A stretch of 14,398 nt of DNA from Deltaproteobacteria bacterium (GCA_016193385.1 JACPSF010000078.1:1-14398); one strand, 5' to 3'. Numbered from the stretch's first letter, positions 1 through 8,455 are shown. Numbers and translations are program-made. The notes: a model not told the origin generated them from the letters alone.

Positions 1-2
1 GG

Positions 3-497
3 CCGGTGGTCATCAACCAGGAGGTCTGCATCGGCTGTGAATACTGCATCTATGCCTGCCCGTGGGGTGTGATCACCAAAAACGACATTACCGATAAGGC
101 AAGCAAGTGCACGATGTGCAGCGACCGGATTGGCGAGGATAAGAGTCCCTTCTGTGTCCAGGCCTGTCCGGGGAACGCGCTCGACTTCAGCCTCCAGGAA
201 GAGATGACCGCCAAGGCGAAGCAGCGGGCAGAAGAGGTCGGGGGTCACCTTTACGGCAACCGAGAGGCGGGCGGGACTCAGGTCGTCCATGTCCTCAAGG
301 AGAAGAATGAGAAATACGGGATTCGTCCCGTCGGCCCGCAGCAGTATCCCAAGCATAAGATTCCCGTGGGTCTCATGCTCAAAGATCTCTTTACCCTGCG
401 CTGCGGGCTCCAGGGTAAGATTCGGGCGCTCTATCTGGCCGTCATTCATCCCAAGCGCCTGATCTACCGCTACTGGCCGTGGCGAAACGTGGCCTAG
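3..497 (+). CDS. Poly-[4Fe-4S] ferredoxin-type electron-transfer subunit (AorA/HybA-like), 5' end outside window
   Basis: This is the 3' part of an iron-sulfur protein; the reading frame is open to the left edge, so the N-terminus is missing. The visible part has two Cys groups. The first is CxxCxxCxxxCP (Cys 8, 11, 14 and 18 counting the GTG at position 6 as residue 1). The second is CxxC, 11 residues, then CxxxCP (Cys 35, 38, 50 and 54). This matches the second half of four-cluster subunits of the DmsB/HybA/AorA class. The tail after residue 60 is basic and Cys-free. The stop lies 15 nt before the aldehyde oxidoreductase start, so the two are almost certainly co-transcribed, and the likely role is passing electrons to or from that enzyme. 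A GTG at position 6 is not credible as the start because it would remove conserved upstream clusters. A third FAD-containing subunit, if there is one, is not downstream. Confidence 0.85.
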   Translation, partial: PVVINQEVCIGCEYCIYACPWGVITKNDITDKASKCTMCSDRIGEDKSPFCVQACPGNALDFSLQEEMTAKAKQRAEEVGGHLYGNREAGGTQVVHVLKEKNEKYGIRPVGPQQYPKHKIPVGLMLKDLFTLRCGLQGKIRALYLAVIHPKRLIYRYWPWRNVA

Positions 498-512
498 AAG
501 AAAGGATGACCC

Positions 513-2384
513 ATGTCGAACGCTTCTGAACTTTTTCCCCAACGGCGTCTAACCCGCCTGCCCGGCGGCTACATGGGTAAGATCCTGCGCGTCGATCTGA
601 CCACAGGGTCCATGAAAGATGAAAATCTGCCGGAAGAGCCTGTGTTGAGAAAATTCCTCGGCGGGCAGGCGCTGGCAACTTACGCCCTGCTCAAAGAGCT
701 GCCGCTCGACGCCAAACCCTACGGCCCCGAGAACAAGGTCGTCATGATGACCGGGCCGATCACCGGGACCGGCTTCACCCCCGGCGGAACAAAAGTCACC
801 GCCGTCTATCTCAGCCCACTGACCGATCACACCCTGGGGCGAGGCGCATCGAGCGGTTTCTGGCCTGTCTATCTCAAGGCGACCGGCTATGACGGAATCA
901 TCATCGAGGGCGCCGCTTCCAAGCCGACTTATCTATTCATCAACGATGGAAGAGCTGAGCTGCGTGATGCGAGCAGAGTGTGGGGCAAGGGAGCGAGAGA
1001 GACCGAGGATCTTCTCCGGCAAGAAGTCGGCATTAAGGACGCGAAAGTGATGTGCATCGGCCCGGCGGGGGAACATCTGGTTCACGGGGCAATGCTGTGC
1101 AACGACTACAATCACAACGCCGCCCACAGCGGCGGAGCGGTCTTCGGCTCGAAAAAACTGAAAGCCATTGTCGTCTACGGTACGGCCCGGCCCAGGCTCC
1201 ATGACCGGGAGAAGCTGATTGACGCTGGCCTTCGGTGGCGCAAGACGCTGCAGGTTTATTCGGTGGAGGACAGAAAGAGCGTGGGCCACGCCAATTTGAA
1301 CTTCCGCAGCACGCTTATCGCTGATCACAACCGCGGCTTCGATCAGAACCGCATTACGCAGCGGCCCTGCTTCCAATGCGCCCGCCTCTGCCCCTGGGAC
1401 GTGGAGATTGGCGAAGGCCCCTTCCTGGGGAAGATCGGCCACTTCAACGGGGGCGCCGAATGGATGGACACCTTCTGGAACCTGGGCGTGAAAGGGAATG
1501 CGACTCTCTACCTCGCGGAACGGATCAATGATCTCGGTATCGAGTGCAGCCATTTCGCCTTCGGCGCTGGTGTCATGTTCGAGGCCTGGGAGAAAGGTCT
1601 CTTGGGGCCCGAGGATACCGGCGGGCTCCGCTTAGAGTGGGGAAATGTGGAGGTGGTGGATCGGTTGCTAGAGATGGCTGCGCGCCGGGAGGGAAAGTGG
1701 GGCAACCTCCTGGCCGAAGGTCCTGTCGAGGTGGCTAAAGCCATCGGCGGCGATGCACCCAAGTGGGTGGTCCACACAAAGAAAGGGACCCCGGCCATGC
1801 ACGACTGGCGGCCCCACTTCGGCCAGATGCTGCGCGAGCTTGTGGCCAGCGGAGGCATGAAACCTCAGGGCGGTGGTACGGCGGACCCGCCTCCGGATCT
1901 CAGGTACCGTGAAAAGTGGGGCCCTCTGGACCGGGACGATCCCACCGGTTGGCCGTGGTCAAACGTACTGGCAGAGCAATATCGGCAGTTCTGCGGTCTC
2001 ACCGGCGGCTGCTGGTTCGCTCAGATGCATCTCAAGCCCGACGGCCTGAAGAGTATCGTAGATTCCTTTAATGCCACTACCGGATGGGACTTCGATCTTG
2101 ATGAGGCACTGGTGGCCGGTCACCGGAGTATGATTTTACAGAGCATTTTCGGCACGCAGAGGGGCTGGATCGCGGAGCATGACTGGCAAGATGTGGGGCC
2201 GAGATTTTTGGAGCCGGTACCGGACGGAAAGTACAAAGGCTTCACCATCGCCAAATGGCTTCCCGATATGGTCTATGAATATTACCGTCTGTCCGGCAGG
2301 CATGAGAAATCCGGAAGGCCTTTCGTGGATACGCTGACCCAGCTCGGTCTGGAAGAGTTTAGGGAGTGGGCCCAGCTCGATTAA
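513..2384 (+). CDS. Tungsten-dependent aldehyde ferredoxin oxidoreductase family protein
   Basis: The 623-residue product is the usual length for the AOR family. These enzymes use a tungsten bis-pyranopterin and one [4Fe-4S] cluster to oxidise aldehydes to acids or, in some members, to reduce acids. The N-terminal domain is typical: GGYMGKILRVDLTTG at about residues 18-32, a GGQALATY segment, and the GYDGIIIEG stretch near residue 130. The cluster ligands are clear: Cys286, Cys289 and Cys293 (CxxCxxxC), with a distal Cys at 494 (a further one at 500), the same spacing as in the Pyrococcus furiosus enzyme. The start is supported by an AAGGA box 8-10 nt upstream. The gene directly follows the ferredoxin subunit, which resembles the AorAB arrangement of Aromatoleum-type enzymes rather than the single-subunit archaeal form. 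The substrate cannot be told from sequence; a BamB-like or other AOR subfamily is possible. Confidence 0.92.
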   Translation: MSNASELFPQRRLTRLPGGYMGKILRVDLTTGSMKDENLPEEPVLRKFLGGQALATYALLKELPLDAKPYGPENKVVMMTGPITGTGFTPGGTKVTAVYLSPLTDHTLGRGASSGFWPVYLKATGYDGIIIEGAASKPTYLFINDGRAELRDASRVWGKGARETEDLLRQEVGIKDAKVMCIGPAGEHLVHGAMLCNDYNHNAAHSGGAVFGSKKLKAIVVYGTARPRLHDREKLIDAGLRWRKTLQVYSVEDRKSVGHANLNFRSTLIADHNRGFDQNRITQRPCFQCARLCPWDVEIGEGPFLGKIGHFNGGAEWMDTFWNLGVKGNATLYLAERINDLGIECSHFAFGAGVMFEAWEKGLLGPEDTGGLRLEWGNVEVVDRLLEMAARREGKWGNLLAEGPVEVAKAIGGDAPKWVVHTKKGTPAMHDWRPHFGQMLRELVASGGMKPQGGGTADPPPDLRYREKWGPLDRDDPTGWPWSNVLAEQYRQFCGLTGGCWFAQMHLKPDGLKSIVDSFNATTGWDFDLDEALVAGHRSMILQSIFGTQRGWIAEHDWQDVGPRFLEPVPDGKYKGFTIAKWLPDMVYEYYRLSGRHEKSGRPFVDTLTQLGLEEFREWAQLD

Positions 2385-2701
2385 CCGGCAGGAAAAAGGA
2401 TTAAGTGATAAGGGTCTGCTTCTGAGCCTCGGCCACTGAGAATCCCGAAAATCACCGTAATGACCGCCTGCCAACCCGCCATTTTGGGCCGAGAGTATCC
2501 GTCAGGCACAGTTAGGTGATTCTGCTGAAAAACGGCCTCCCATGCTTCGACAGGCTCAGCATGAACGGGAAATTCTTAATGTTTTCAATTTCTTACCCGT
2601 TCGCCCTGAGCTACGTCGAAGGGTGAACGGGGGTTTTTCAGCGGAATCGTTAGGTCAGCAAGAATCGATTATACTTCGATACGAGAGGTGGAAAACCGCC
2701 A
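2385..2701. other. Intergenic gap with MITE-like insertion
   Basis: This 317-bp gap separates the AOR gene from the hyuA-like gene. I see no open frame with coding character. Bases 2518-2648 are the palindromic element described separately. Bases 2385-2510 hold nothing that I can name. After the element, a TATACT hexamer at 2670-2675 could be a -10 box for the hyuA-like gene, but no good -35 partner is visible, so I do not call a promoter. Confidence 0.6.
2518..2648. repeat. 131-bp palindromic MITE-like element with terminal inverted repeats and target duplication
   Basis: The ends GATTCTGCTGAAAAAC (2518-2533) and GTTTTTCAGCGGAATC (2633-2648) are inverted copies that match at 15 of 16 positions. 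Inside, CATGCTTCGACAGGCTCAGC-type sequence on the left is the imperfect inverse of CGTTCGCCCTGAGCTACGTC-type sequence on the right, so the whole element can fold back. The 7 bp GTTAGGT lie immediately outside both ends (2511-2517 and 2649-2655), as a target duplication would. No coding capacity is present. A related copy is at 14258-14355. The family resembles fold-back repeats with a TTCGACAGGCTCAG core that are widespread in several phyla; that link is from memory. Confidence 0.8.
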
Positions 2702-4774
2702 ATGAACCGGGTGACGGTTGATGTAGGAGGAACGTTTACGGACTGCCTCGTTCTGGGCGAGTCCGGAGATATCTACGCGTTTAAGGCGCCGACAACTCCG
2801 GATGACCCGACCACAGGATTAATTCAGGTTCTAGACAAGGCAGCGAGTCATTTTCATCTCGACCTGCCACGATTCCTGGCCAACGTAGGGCTCCTGATTG
2901 CCCATGGGACCACCCTTTCGACAAACGCTTTATTGACCGGCAAGATTGCCAAGGTGGGCATTTTAACGACGGAAGGATTTCGGGATACCATTCAGGTCCG
3001 GAGGGGCTATAAGAACATTCGAGAATCCATGTTCAATGTGTTCGTCCCGCCTTACAGCGCTTTGGTACCCCGTTTCCTGAGACTGGGGATAAGGGAGCGG
3101 ACGCTCTATACCGGGGAAATTTTTACTCCCCTCCAAGAGGAGGATGTCTATGCTGCGATAGCGAAGTTCAAGGCAGAGAAGGTAGAGGCCGTCGCCATTT
3201 GCTTCCTACATTCCTACATAAACCCTGAGCATGAGCGTAGAGCGGCTGAGATTTGCCGCCAGCAGATGAGCGGGACTTACGTGACCGCTTCCCATGAAGT
3301 TCTTCCGGTCTATCGTGAGTTCGAGCGTTTCAGCACTACAGTGGTGAGCGCTGCCATAGGTCCTATTACGGAGCATTATCTCAGAGCCCTTACCGGCAAG
3401 ATGGAGGAACTTGGATTCCGCGGCGCTTTTTATCTCGTGCAGGGCGGCGGACTTGTTCAAACCGTGGAAGAATCCATGCGTCGAGCCGTGTCGCTGATCG
3501 GCTCAGGCCCAGCGGCCGCTCCGGCGGGGGCTATCCGGTTGGGACAGATCAACGGCAGCGACAACCTTTTCTCCGTGGACATGGGTGGCACCAGTTTTGA
3601 TGTCTGCCTGATCCGGCAAGGAAACATTCCCAACACCGATTTCAACTGGGTCGGCGAGGAACTGGTGGCCATGAAGATGGTCGATGTTCCCAGCGTCGGG
3701 GCGGGAGGGGGAAGCATCGCCTGGATCAACTCCTTGGGGCTCTTGCAGGTGGGTCCTCAGAGCGCTGGAGCCGATCCAGGACCTGCCTGCTACGGGAAGG
3801 GGGGAGCCCAGCCCACGGTCACGGACGCGGACCTGGTTTTAGGATACATCCCGGCGGACTACTTTTTGGGAGGAGAAATTGCCCTCGGGACCAAGAATGC
3901 TGAAAATGCGATTCGGGCCGTGGCCGAGCCTCTGGGTCTCGACATACCCGCCGCCGCGATGACGATCTTTACCACGGTCAACTCCGTGATGGCCGACAAG
4001 ATGGTTGAGATTTCTACGAAGCGAGGTTACGACGTACGGGACTTTGCCCTGGTGGTCGGCGGTGGCGCCGGCCCCGTTCACGGTGCTCATCTGGCCGAGC
4101 TTTTGGAAATTCCCACGGTGATCATCCCCCGCTATGCGGCCACCTACAGCGCCTTCGGGATGCTGAACATGGAGGTGGGGCGGGATTTTGCCCGCTCGGT
4201 TATTTCCCGCCGGAGCCTGCTGGATCTTGAAAGGTTGAATGGGCTCTTTGCAGGGTTGGAGATTGAAGCCCGGCAGGTTCTGGGGGAGATTGGGATCGCC
4301 CCCCGGGACATTGTGTTGAAGCGCTCGCTGGAGATGCGCTATTTGGGGCAGTTCCACGAGGTGGAGGTGAGCGAGGTACCCAAGGACACGATTGGTCCCC
4401 GGGAATTGCAGGAGATCGTGCAGGCCTTTCACCGCCGCCACCAGGATCTCTTTACGTTTAACATGCCCGAGCGGGAGGTGGAGTTCCTCAATGCCCGCCT
4501 GAAGGCCACGGCTCGGCAGGAACCCCTGCATCTAGCGGAGATTGCCCCGGCGACCGAGCCGTTAGATCGAGCCCTGAAGCGCCGGCGCCCCATGCTCTGG
4601 AGCCTGGCCCGGGGTTATGAAGAGACTCCCGTCTACGACGGCACCCGACTGGCCTGCGGACACCGCGTTGAAGGACCGGCGATCATTGAGGAGCCCTTGA
4701 CCACGGTGGTCATACCCGCCTCCTTTGTGTGCACAGTGGACCGCGTAAAAAACTACATTTTAACCCGGAGGTAG
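2702..4774 (+). CDS. hyuA: Hydantoinase/oxoprolinase family protein, subunit A (HyuA-like)
   Basis: The 690-residue product is full length for the HyuA/OplA-N family, whose members use ATP to drive opening of hydantoin or 5-oxoproline rings, or to drive carboxylation (acetone and acetophenone carboxylase subunits). The N-terminal actin-like nucleotide-binding motif VDVGGTFTD is at residues 6-14 and AHGTT at 67-71. The second phosphate-binding motif DMGGTSFD starts at Asp293, and the glycine-rich SVGAGGGS and VVGGGAGPVHGA segments follow near residues 330 and 450. The ATG is preceded by a GAGAGGTGG box. The hyuB-like gene starts 6 nt after the stop, so the pair is translationally linked and should form one complex. 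The exact substrate is unknown. Neighbouring aldehyde oxidoreductase genes would also fit a ketone or aromatic carboxylase role, but the extra subunits of those enzymes are not visible. Confidence 0.9.
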   Translation: MNRVTVDVGGTFTDCLVLGESGDIYAFKAPTTPDDPTTGLIQVLDKAASHFHLDLPRFLANVGLLIAHGTTLSTNALLTGKIAKVGILTTEGFRDTIQVRRGYKNIRESMFNVFVPPYSALVPRFLRLGIRERTLYTGEIFTPLQEEDVYAAIAKFKAEKVEAVAICFLHSYINPEHERRAAEICRQQMSGTYVTASHEVLPVYREFERFSTTVVSAAIGPITEHYLRALTGKMEELGFRGAFYLVQGGGLVQTVEESMRRAVSLIGSGPAAAPAGAIRLGQINGSDNLFSVDMGGTSFDVCLIRQGNIPNTDFNWVGEELVAMKMVDVPSVGAGGGSIAWINSLGLLQVGPQSAGADPGPACYGKGGAQPTVTDADLVLGYIPADYFLGGEIALGTKNAENAIRAVAEPLGLDIPAAAMTIFTTVNSVMADKMVEISTKRGYDVRDFALVVGGGAGPVHGAHLAELLEIPTVIIPRYAATYSAFGMLNMEVGRDFARSVISRRSLLDLERLNGLFAGLEIEARQVLGEIGIAPRDIVLKRSLEMRYLGQFHEVEVSEVPKDTIGPRELQEIVQAFHRRHQDLFTFNMPEREVEFLNARLKATARQEPLHLAEIAPATEPLDRALKRRRPMLWSLARGYEETPVYDGTRLACGHRVEGPAIIEEPLTTVVIPASFVCTVDRVKNYILTRR

Positions 4775-4780
4775 AAGATC

Positions 4781-6538
4781 ATGGCCCCAGCTCGAGTCGA
4801 TCCGATGACGTTGTCCACCGTGTGGCATTTCTTCCAGAACACCTGCAGGGAGATGCGCCACGTGATCGACCGAACCGCCCAGAACTACCTGATTGCTCAG
4901 CTCCACGACGTGTCCGTGGGGATCTGGGACGGCACGGGGCGCACCGTGGCGATCCCCATCGGTCTCTCGGTTCAGTACCTTGGGGGAAAGCTCTCCGTGG
5001 AATACGTGCTGAACAAGTTCAAGGGGAACTTAAACCCCGGGGACGTGATCCTGGTCAACGATCCCTACCACGGCCACTGCTGCCACCTGCCCGATTGGGG
5101 GTTTTACCGTCCCATTTTTTACCAGGGAGAGCTTCTGTTCATTACCCTCTGCCGGGCCCACCAGATGGACACCGGAGGAGCCTATCCAGGAGGGTATTTC
5201 CCGAATGCTTACGACATCCACGCCGAGGGGCTGTGCATTCCAGGAACCAAGGTGATGGAGGGGGATAAAGAGCGGGAAGACGTGATGGAGTTGATCCTGA
5301 ACAATGTGCGCTGGCCCCAGGGGACCCGGATCGACAACTACGCTCAGATAGCCGCCACCCGCCTGTGCGAGAAGCGGATCGTGGCCCTGCTGGACAAGTA
5401 TGGCAAGGAGACCGTGCTTTCTTGCGTGGAGGAGATGATGGCGCGCACGGAGAGGGCGGTGCGATCTAGCATCGAGAAGATTCCCGACGGGACTTACTAC
5501 GGGGAGGCGGCCACGGACGACGACGGCACGGAGCTCGATGTGCCGGTCTGGGTGCGCTGCGATGTCACCGTGAAGGGAGACACGCTCAAGGTGGATTTTT
5601 CCAGGACCGACAAGCAGAGAAAAGGGTTTGTGAACTGCGTGTTCAATTCCACGTACGCCGATGCTCTCTGGGCCCTCTTCATGATCCTGGATCCCGCTTT
5701 AGGGGAGTACCACAATGAGGGTAGCTTGAGGCCTGTCACGGTCTATGCGCCTCCGGGCTGCGTGGTTAATGCCCAGTACCCGGCTACCGTCGGGGCTTCT
5801 CCCGTGAGCATGGGCAACCAAATCATTCAGGCGGTCCTCAACGCCATGTCCAAGGCGATTCCCGGGCGGGCCATCGGCTCGTGGGGAATGCGCTACGGGC
5901 ACTACATTTTCGGCCAGGACCCCCGCACGAACGAGAAGTACGTGGTGACCACTTTTGATATGGACGGCGGGACCGGGGCGGTCCGGGGGTTCGACGGCTT
6001 TGACGGCCCCTGCTCCCTCGGTTCCCTCGGGACAGTCAACAAGGGGAATGTAGAAGAGCTGGAGATGCGATTCCCATGGAGATACGTACGCTGGGAATTT
6101 GTTTGTGACACCGCCGGAGCGGGCACCTGGCGTGGAGGTTCGGGGATGCACTGGGAGGTGGAGAATACGGGTGGGGAGGCGGGAATCGCCACGGGGAGTT
6201 CCGATGGGGAAGTCGTGCGTGGTCCCGGCGCCCTCGGCGGAGAACCGACCGGAAACTCCCGGGCTTTCCTCATCCGGAACGGTGAGAAGACGAGAATCCA
6301 GGGTCACCGGCTTTACCAGCTCAAACCGGGCGACGTCCTGCTAAAAATCACCGGAGGAGGCGCGGGCGTTGGTGATCCGACGGAGCGCGATGCCGAAAAG
6401 GTTCGGTGGGATGTGCTCAGCGGTATGATCAGTATTCAGAGCGCGCGGGATAGATACAAAGTAGCTCTTGATCCGGTATCACTCACCGTTGATACGGAAA
6501 AGACGAAAGCGATGAGGTCTCGGAGAGGCGAAATTTAA
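4781..6538 (+). CDS. hyuB: Hydantoinase/oxoprolinase family protein, subunit B (HyuB-like)
   Basis: This 585-residue product is the usual length for the HyuB family, the partner of HyuA in ATP-dependent hydantoinases, oxoprolinases and acetone-type carboxylases. It carries the family hallmark VNDPYHGHCCHLPDW (Asn93-Asp94-Pro95-Tyr96, with His97, His99, His102 and Asp105, likely metal or catalytic residues) and ends with the characteristic GGGAGVGDPTERD segment near residue 525. The start is set by a GGAGG ribosome-binding site that lies inside the last codons of the hyuA-like gene, a tight coupling. The open frames on the opposite strand of this gene are compositional shadows. No signal peptide is seen, so the complex is cytoplasmic. 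A TAXI solute-binding protein follows after 86 nt and may import the substrate. Confidence 0.9.
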   Translation: MAPARVDPMTLSTVWHFFQNTCREMRHVIDRTAQNYLIAQLHDVSVGIWDGTGRTVAIPIGLSVQYLGGKLSVEYVLNKFKGNLNPGDVILVNDPYHGHCCHLPDWGFYRPIFYQGELLFITLCRAHQMDTGGAYPGGYFPNAYDIHAEGLCIPGTKVMEGDKEREDVMELILNNVRWPQGTRIDNYAQIAATRLCEKRIVALLDKYGKETVLSCVEEMMARTERAVRSSIEKIPDGTYYGEAATDDDGTELDVPVWVRCDVTVKGDTLKVDFSRTDKQRKGFVNCVFNSTYADALWALFMILDPALGEYHNEGSLRPVTVYAPPGCVVNAQYPATVGASPVSMGNQIIQAVLNAMSKAIPGRAIGSWGMRYGHYIFGQDPRTNEKYVVTTFDMDGGTGAVRGFDGFDGPCSLGSLGTVNKGNVEELEMRFPWRYVRWEFVCDTAGAGTWRGGSGMHWEVENTGGEAGIATGSSDGEVVRGPGALGGEPTGNSRAFLIRNGEKTRIQGHRLYQLKPGDVLLKITGGGAGVGDPTERDAEKVRWDVLSGMISIQSARDRYKVALDPVSLTVDTEKTKAMRSRRGEI

Positions 6539-6624
6539 GGCAGGATTTCAGGCACCGGATTCCCTGATGGGATTGTTTCCCCCGAGCTACGATCCAGGGA
6601 GATCAGAAAGAGGAGGTTGTGAAC

Positions 6625-7629
6625 ATGAGAAAATGGTTTGAGAGAATCGGCGTTGTGTTGATTGCTTCATCCGTTGCGGCGGGCTTGGCATGGGCTGCGG
6701 TCCCGCGCAGCGCCTCCCTGGCGACTCACGCGGTTGGAGGTCTTTATAACGCGCTGGGAATGGGCATTGCCGCAGTGCTCAGTCGCCATACCCCCATGAT
6801 GGTCCGGGTCCAGCCTTTTGCCGGTCCTCCGGCCTGGCTTCCCTCTATGGACTCGGGGGAAACGGAGATGGGCATATTGACCAGCGCGGATGCCGGCACA
6901 TCCTACAAGGGGGTCGTGCTTTACAAGAAACCCTTTAAGAATACCCGTATCCTCGTCGTTGGCGGTGCCCTGGAGCTTACCTTTTACGTCCCCAAGGATT
7001 TGGCCGTTGAGACTGTGGCGGATCTGAGGGGAAAGAGAATCCCCACCGATTACCCGGGAATTCCTATCGCGAAGCTCTCCACGGCTGCAGCCCTCGCCAC
7101 CGCGGGGCTTACGTACAATGACATCGTAAAAGTGCCCGTCTCCGACTTGAGAGCTTCAACCCAGGCTTTCCTGGAGGGGAGAACGGATGCCGGCTGGACC
7201 TCGGTGGGGAGCCCGGATTCAGAGGAGGTCAACGCCCGCAAAGGCGGGGTGAGATTCGTCTCCGTAATCGACACACCGGAAGGGGCCAGGAGAATGGCGG
7301 AGATTTACCCGGGGAGCTACCCGAGCATAGTCAAGGCGGGATCTGCGACGGGAATTGTAAAGGACACCGCGGTACTGACCAACGACATCTATCTGGTGGG
7401 CTCTAAGCATATGAGCGATGAGGCGGCCTATGATGTCGTCAAGGTTCTGTGGAATTACAACCAGGAGTTGGGCGCGGCCCATCCCGCTCTCAAGAAGTGG
7501 CGACGCGAGCGGATGGTCAGCAAAAATGCTTTCATCCCCTATCATCCCGGGGCGATCAAGCTCTTCCGAGAAGAGGGGGTATGGAGCAAGGAGATGGAGG
7601 AGCTGCAGTCAAAGTTGCTGAGTCAGTAG
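6625..7629 (+). CDS. TAXI family TRAP-transporter solute-binding protein
   Basis: The 334-residue product has a secretory signal peptide (Arg/Lys start, hydrophobic stretch from about residue 8 to 22, probable cleavage after Ala24 in LAWA). The mature part begins with the TAXI-type sequence ATHAVGGLYNALGMGIAAVL and contains a DLRGKRI segment, both usual for NMT1/TAXI periplasmic binding proteins. These capture organic acids or related anions for TRAP transporters. A GTG at 6619 is in frame but sits only 2 nt from the AGGAGG box at 6611-6616. The ATG at 6625 has the correct 8-nt spacing and gives a normal signal peptide, so I chose it. No DctQM-type membrane subunit is in the window, so it is an orphan binding protein here, probably co-transcribed with the hyuAB-like genes. 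The ligand is unknown. Confidence 0.85.
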   Translation: MRKWFERIGVVLIASSVAAGLAWAAVPRSASLATHAVGGLYNALGMGIAAVLSRHTPMMVRVQPFAGPPAWLPSMDSGETEMGILTSADAGTSYKGVVLYKKPFKNTRILVVGGALELTFYVPKDLAVETVADLRGKRIPTDYPGIPIAKLSTAAALATAGLTYNDIVKVPVSDLRASTQAFLEGRTDAGWTSVGSPDSEEVNARKGGVRFVSVIDTPEGARRMAEIYPGSYPSIVKAGSATGIVKDTAVLTNDIYLVGSKHMSDEAAYDVVKVLWNYNQELGAAHPALKKWRRERMVSKNAFIPYHPGAIKLFREEGVWSKEMEELQSKLLSQ

Positions 7630-7669
7630 ACGGGGGCCTCAATTTGTAACTGCCGGACCGCAAGAAAAC

Positions 7670-7993
7670 TTATTTTTCGAAGGCGGTCTTTAGCATGGTC
7701 GACAGCTCGCCGCGCTCGTGCAGTTCGTGTACAATGTCGCAGCCGCCGATAAACTTACCATCGATGTAGATCTGGGGAATCGTAGGCCAGTTGGAGTACC
7801 GCTTGATCCCATCCCTGACCGCCGGATCCGCGAGCACGTCCTCGGTCTCGAAGGGATAGCCGTAGGACCGTAGAATCTCCACGACATGAGCGGAAAAGCC
7901 GCACTGGGGAAAGTTCGGATTCCCTTTCATGTAGAGCATGATCTTGTGATTCTTCACCTTCTCGCCAATCTTTGCCAATACTTCATCCGCCAT
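7670..7993 (-). CDS. grxD: Monothiol CGFS glutaredoxin (Grx4/GrxD type)
   Basis: The 107-residue product is a single-domain monothiol glutaredoxin, a cytoplasmic [2Fe-2S] carrier that works with glutathione and BolA partners in cluster delivery. The CGFS active site is at residues 31-34 after MKGNPNFPQ. The WPTIPQIYIDGKFIGGCDI segment supplies the cis-Pro and glutathione-binding region. The start at 7993 is chosen over an in-frame upstream start at 8041 because it has an AAGGAGAT box at proper distance and gives the standard N-terminus. The longer form would overlap the preceding bolA. The bolA gene ends 26 nt upstream on the same strand, so the two probably form an operon. The gene converges with the TAXI gene, with only 40 nt between their stops and no clear terminator hairpin. 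Confidence 0.93.
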   Translation of the reverse strand: MADEVLAKIGEKVKNHKIMLYMKGNPNFPQCGFSAHVVEILRSYGYPFETEDVLADPAVRDGIKRYSNWPTIPQIYIDGKFIGGCDIVHELHERGELSTMLKTAFEK

Positions 7994-8019
7994 ATGCAGA
8001 TCTCCTTTCCTATCTTTTC

Positions 8020-8274
8020 TCAAGACCCAAGACGTCGCCACTGCTCCGGAGTGTAGGTCTTCAAAGCCAACGCATGGATGCTTTCATTTCCAAGCGCTTC
8101 CCTAAGGGGCCCATAGACCATTTGATGCTGCTCCACCAAGCTTTTCCCTTCAAAGGAGGAAGAAACTACCAGGACCTGAAAGTGATCTCCACCTCCAGTG
8201 AAATCCTTAACCTCAATGGTAGAGCCAGGCAGGGCTTTCTCCAGGGTCGACTTTATTTCATCCGGGCTGATCAT
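8020..8274 (-). CDS. bolA: BolA family protein, partner of the CGFS glutaredoxin
   Basis: This 84-residue protein matches the BolA/IbaG fold from end to end: an N-terminal helix (MISPDEIKSTLEKALPG), the GDHFQVLVVSSSFEGKS strand-turn region, and the conserved C-terminal SIHALALKTYTPEQW with its His, a likely cluster ligand in BolA-Grx heterocomplexes. It lies directly upstream of the CGFS glutaredoxin gene on the same strand, a common arrangement for the Fe-S trafficking pair. There is no Shine-Dalgarno sequence before the ATG. A good promoter (TTGAAA, 17 nt, TATTCT) ends only 9 nt before the start codon, so the transcript may be nearly leaderless. Confidence 0.92.
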   Translation of the reverse strand: MISPDEIKSTLEKALPGSTIEVKDFTGGGDHFQVLVVSSSFEGKSLVEQHQMVYGPLREALGNESIHALALKTYTPEQWRRLGS

Positions 8275-8283
8275 TTCAAATTA

Positions 8284-8312
8284 AGAATACTGACTCTGAT
8301 GGCATCTTTCAA
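8284..8312 (-). promoter_or_regulatory. Sigma70-type promoter for bolA-grxD
   Basis: Reading the minus strand, TTGAAA (8312-8307) and TATTCT (8289-8284) are separated by 17 nt. The predicted start of transcription is about 7 nt downstream, within about 5 nt of the bolA ATG at 8274. This would leave almost no 5' leader, which agrees with the missing ribosome-binding site. Confidence 0.55.
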
Positions 8313-8427
8313 GGCCTCACAAGGCTAGACTCATTGAAATCAGACAACGGGCGTAAGGCAACGGGAAACAATTCCTTACCGCAGCCGCTGGCAAATGTCC
8401 ATCCCTGCGCTACAAGTCGCGCTGAAG

Positions 8428-8455
8428 TTGACATAACGCTACCTTATCGGATACT
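8428..8455 (+). promoter_or_regulatory. Candidate sigma70 promoter for the second bolA
   Basis: TTGACA at 8428-8433 is a consensus -35 box. GATACT at 8450-8455 is 16 nt further on and matches four of six -10 positions. It points toward the plus-strand BolA gene starting at 8545, giving a leader of roughly 85 nt. It is divergent from the minus-strand bolA promoter in the same 270-bp gap. Confidence 0.45.

Noticed and set aside
933..1553. 206-codon minus-strand frame inside the AOR gene
   Set aside because: Shadow of a clear full-length AOR gene; no domain and no ribosome-binding site.
2518..2648. CRISPR-like or Rho-independent terminator explanation for the palindrome after the AOR gene
   Set aside because: There is only one unit at this site, with terminal inverted repeats and flanking direct repeats, which a CRISPR or simple terminator would not have.
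3839..4531. 230-codon minus-strand frame inside the hyuA-like gene
   Set aside because: Shadow frame caused by high GC content, lying across conserved HyuA motifs.
5699..6307. 202-codon minus-strand frame inside the hyuB-like gene
   Set aside because: Shadow frame; the plus strand encodes conserved HyuB sequence throughout.
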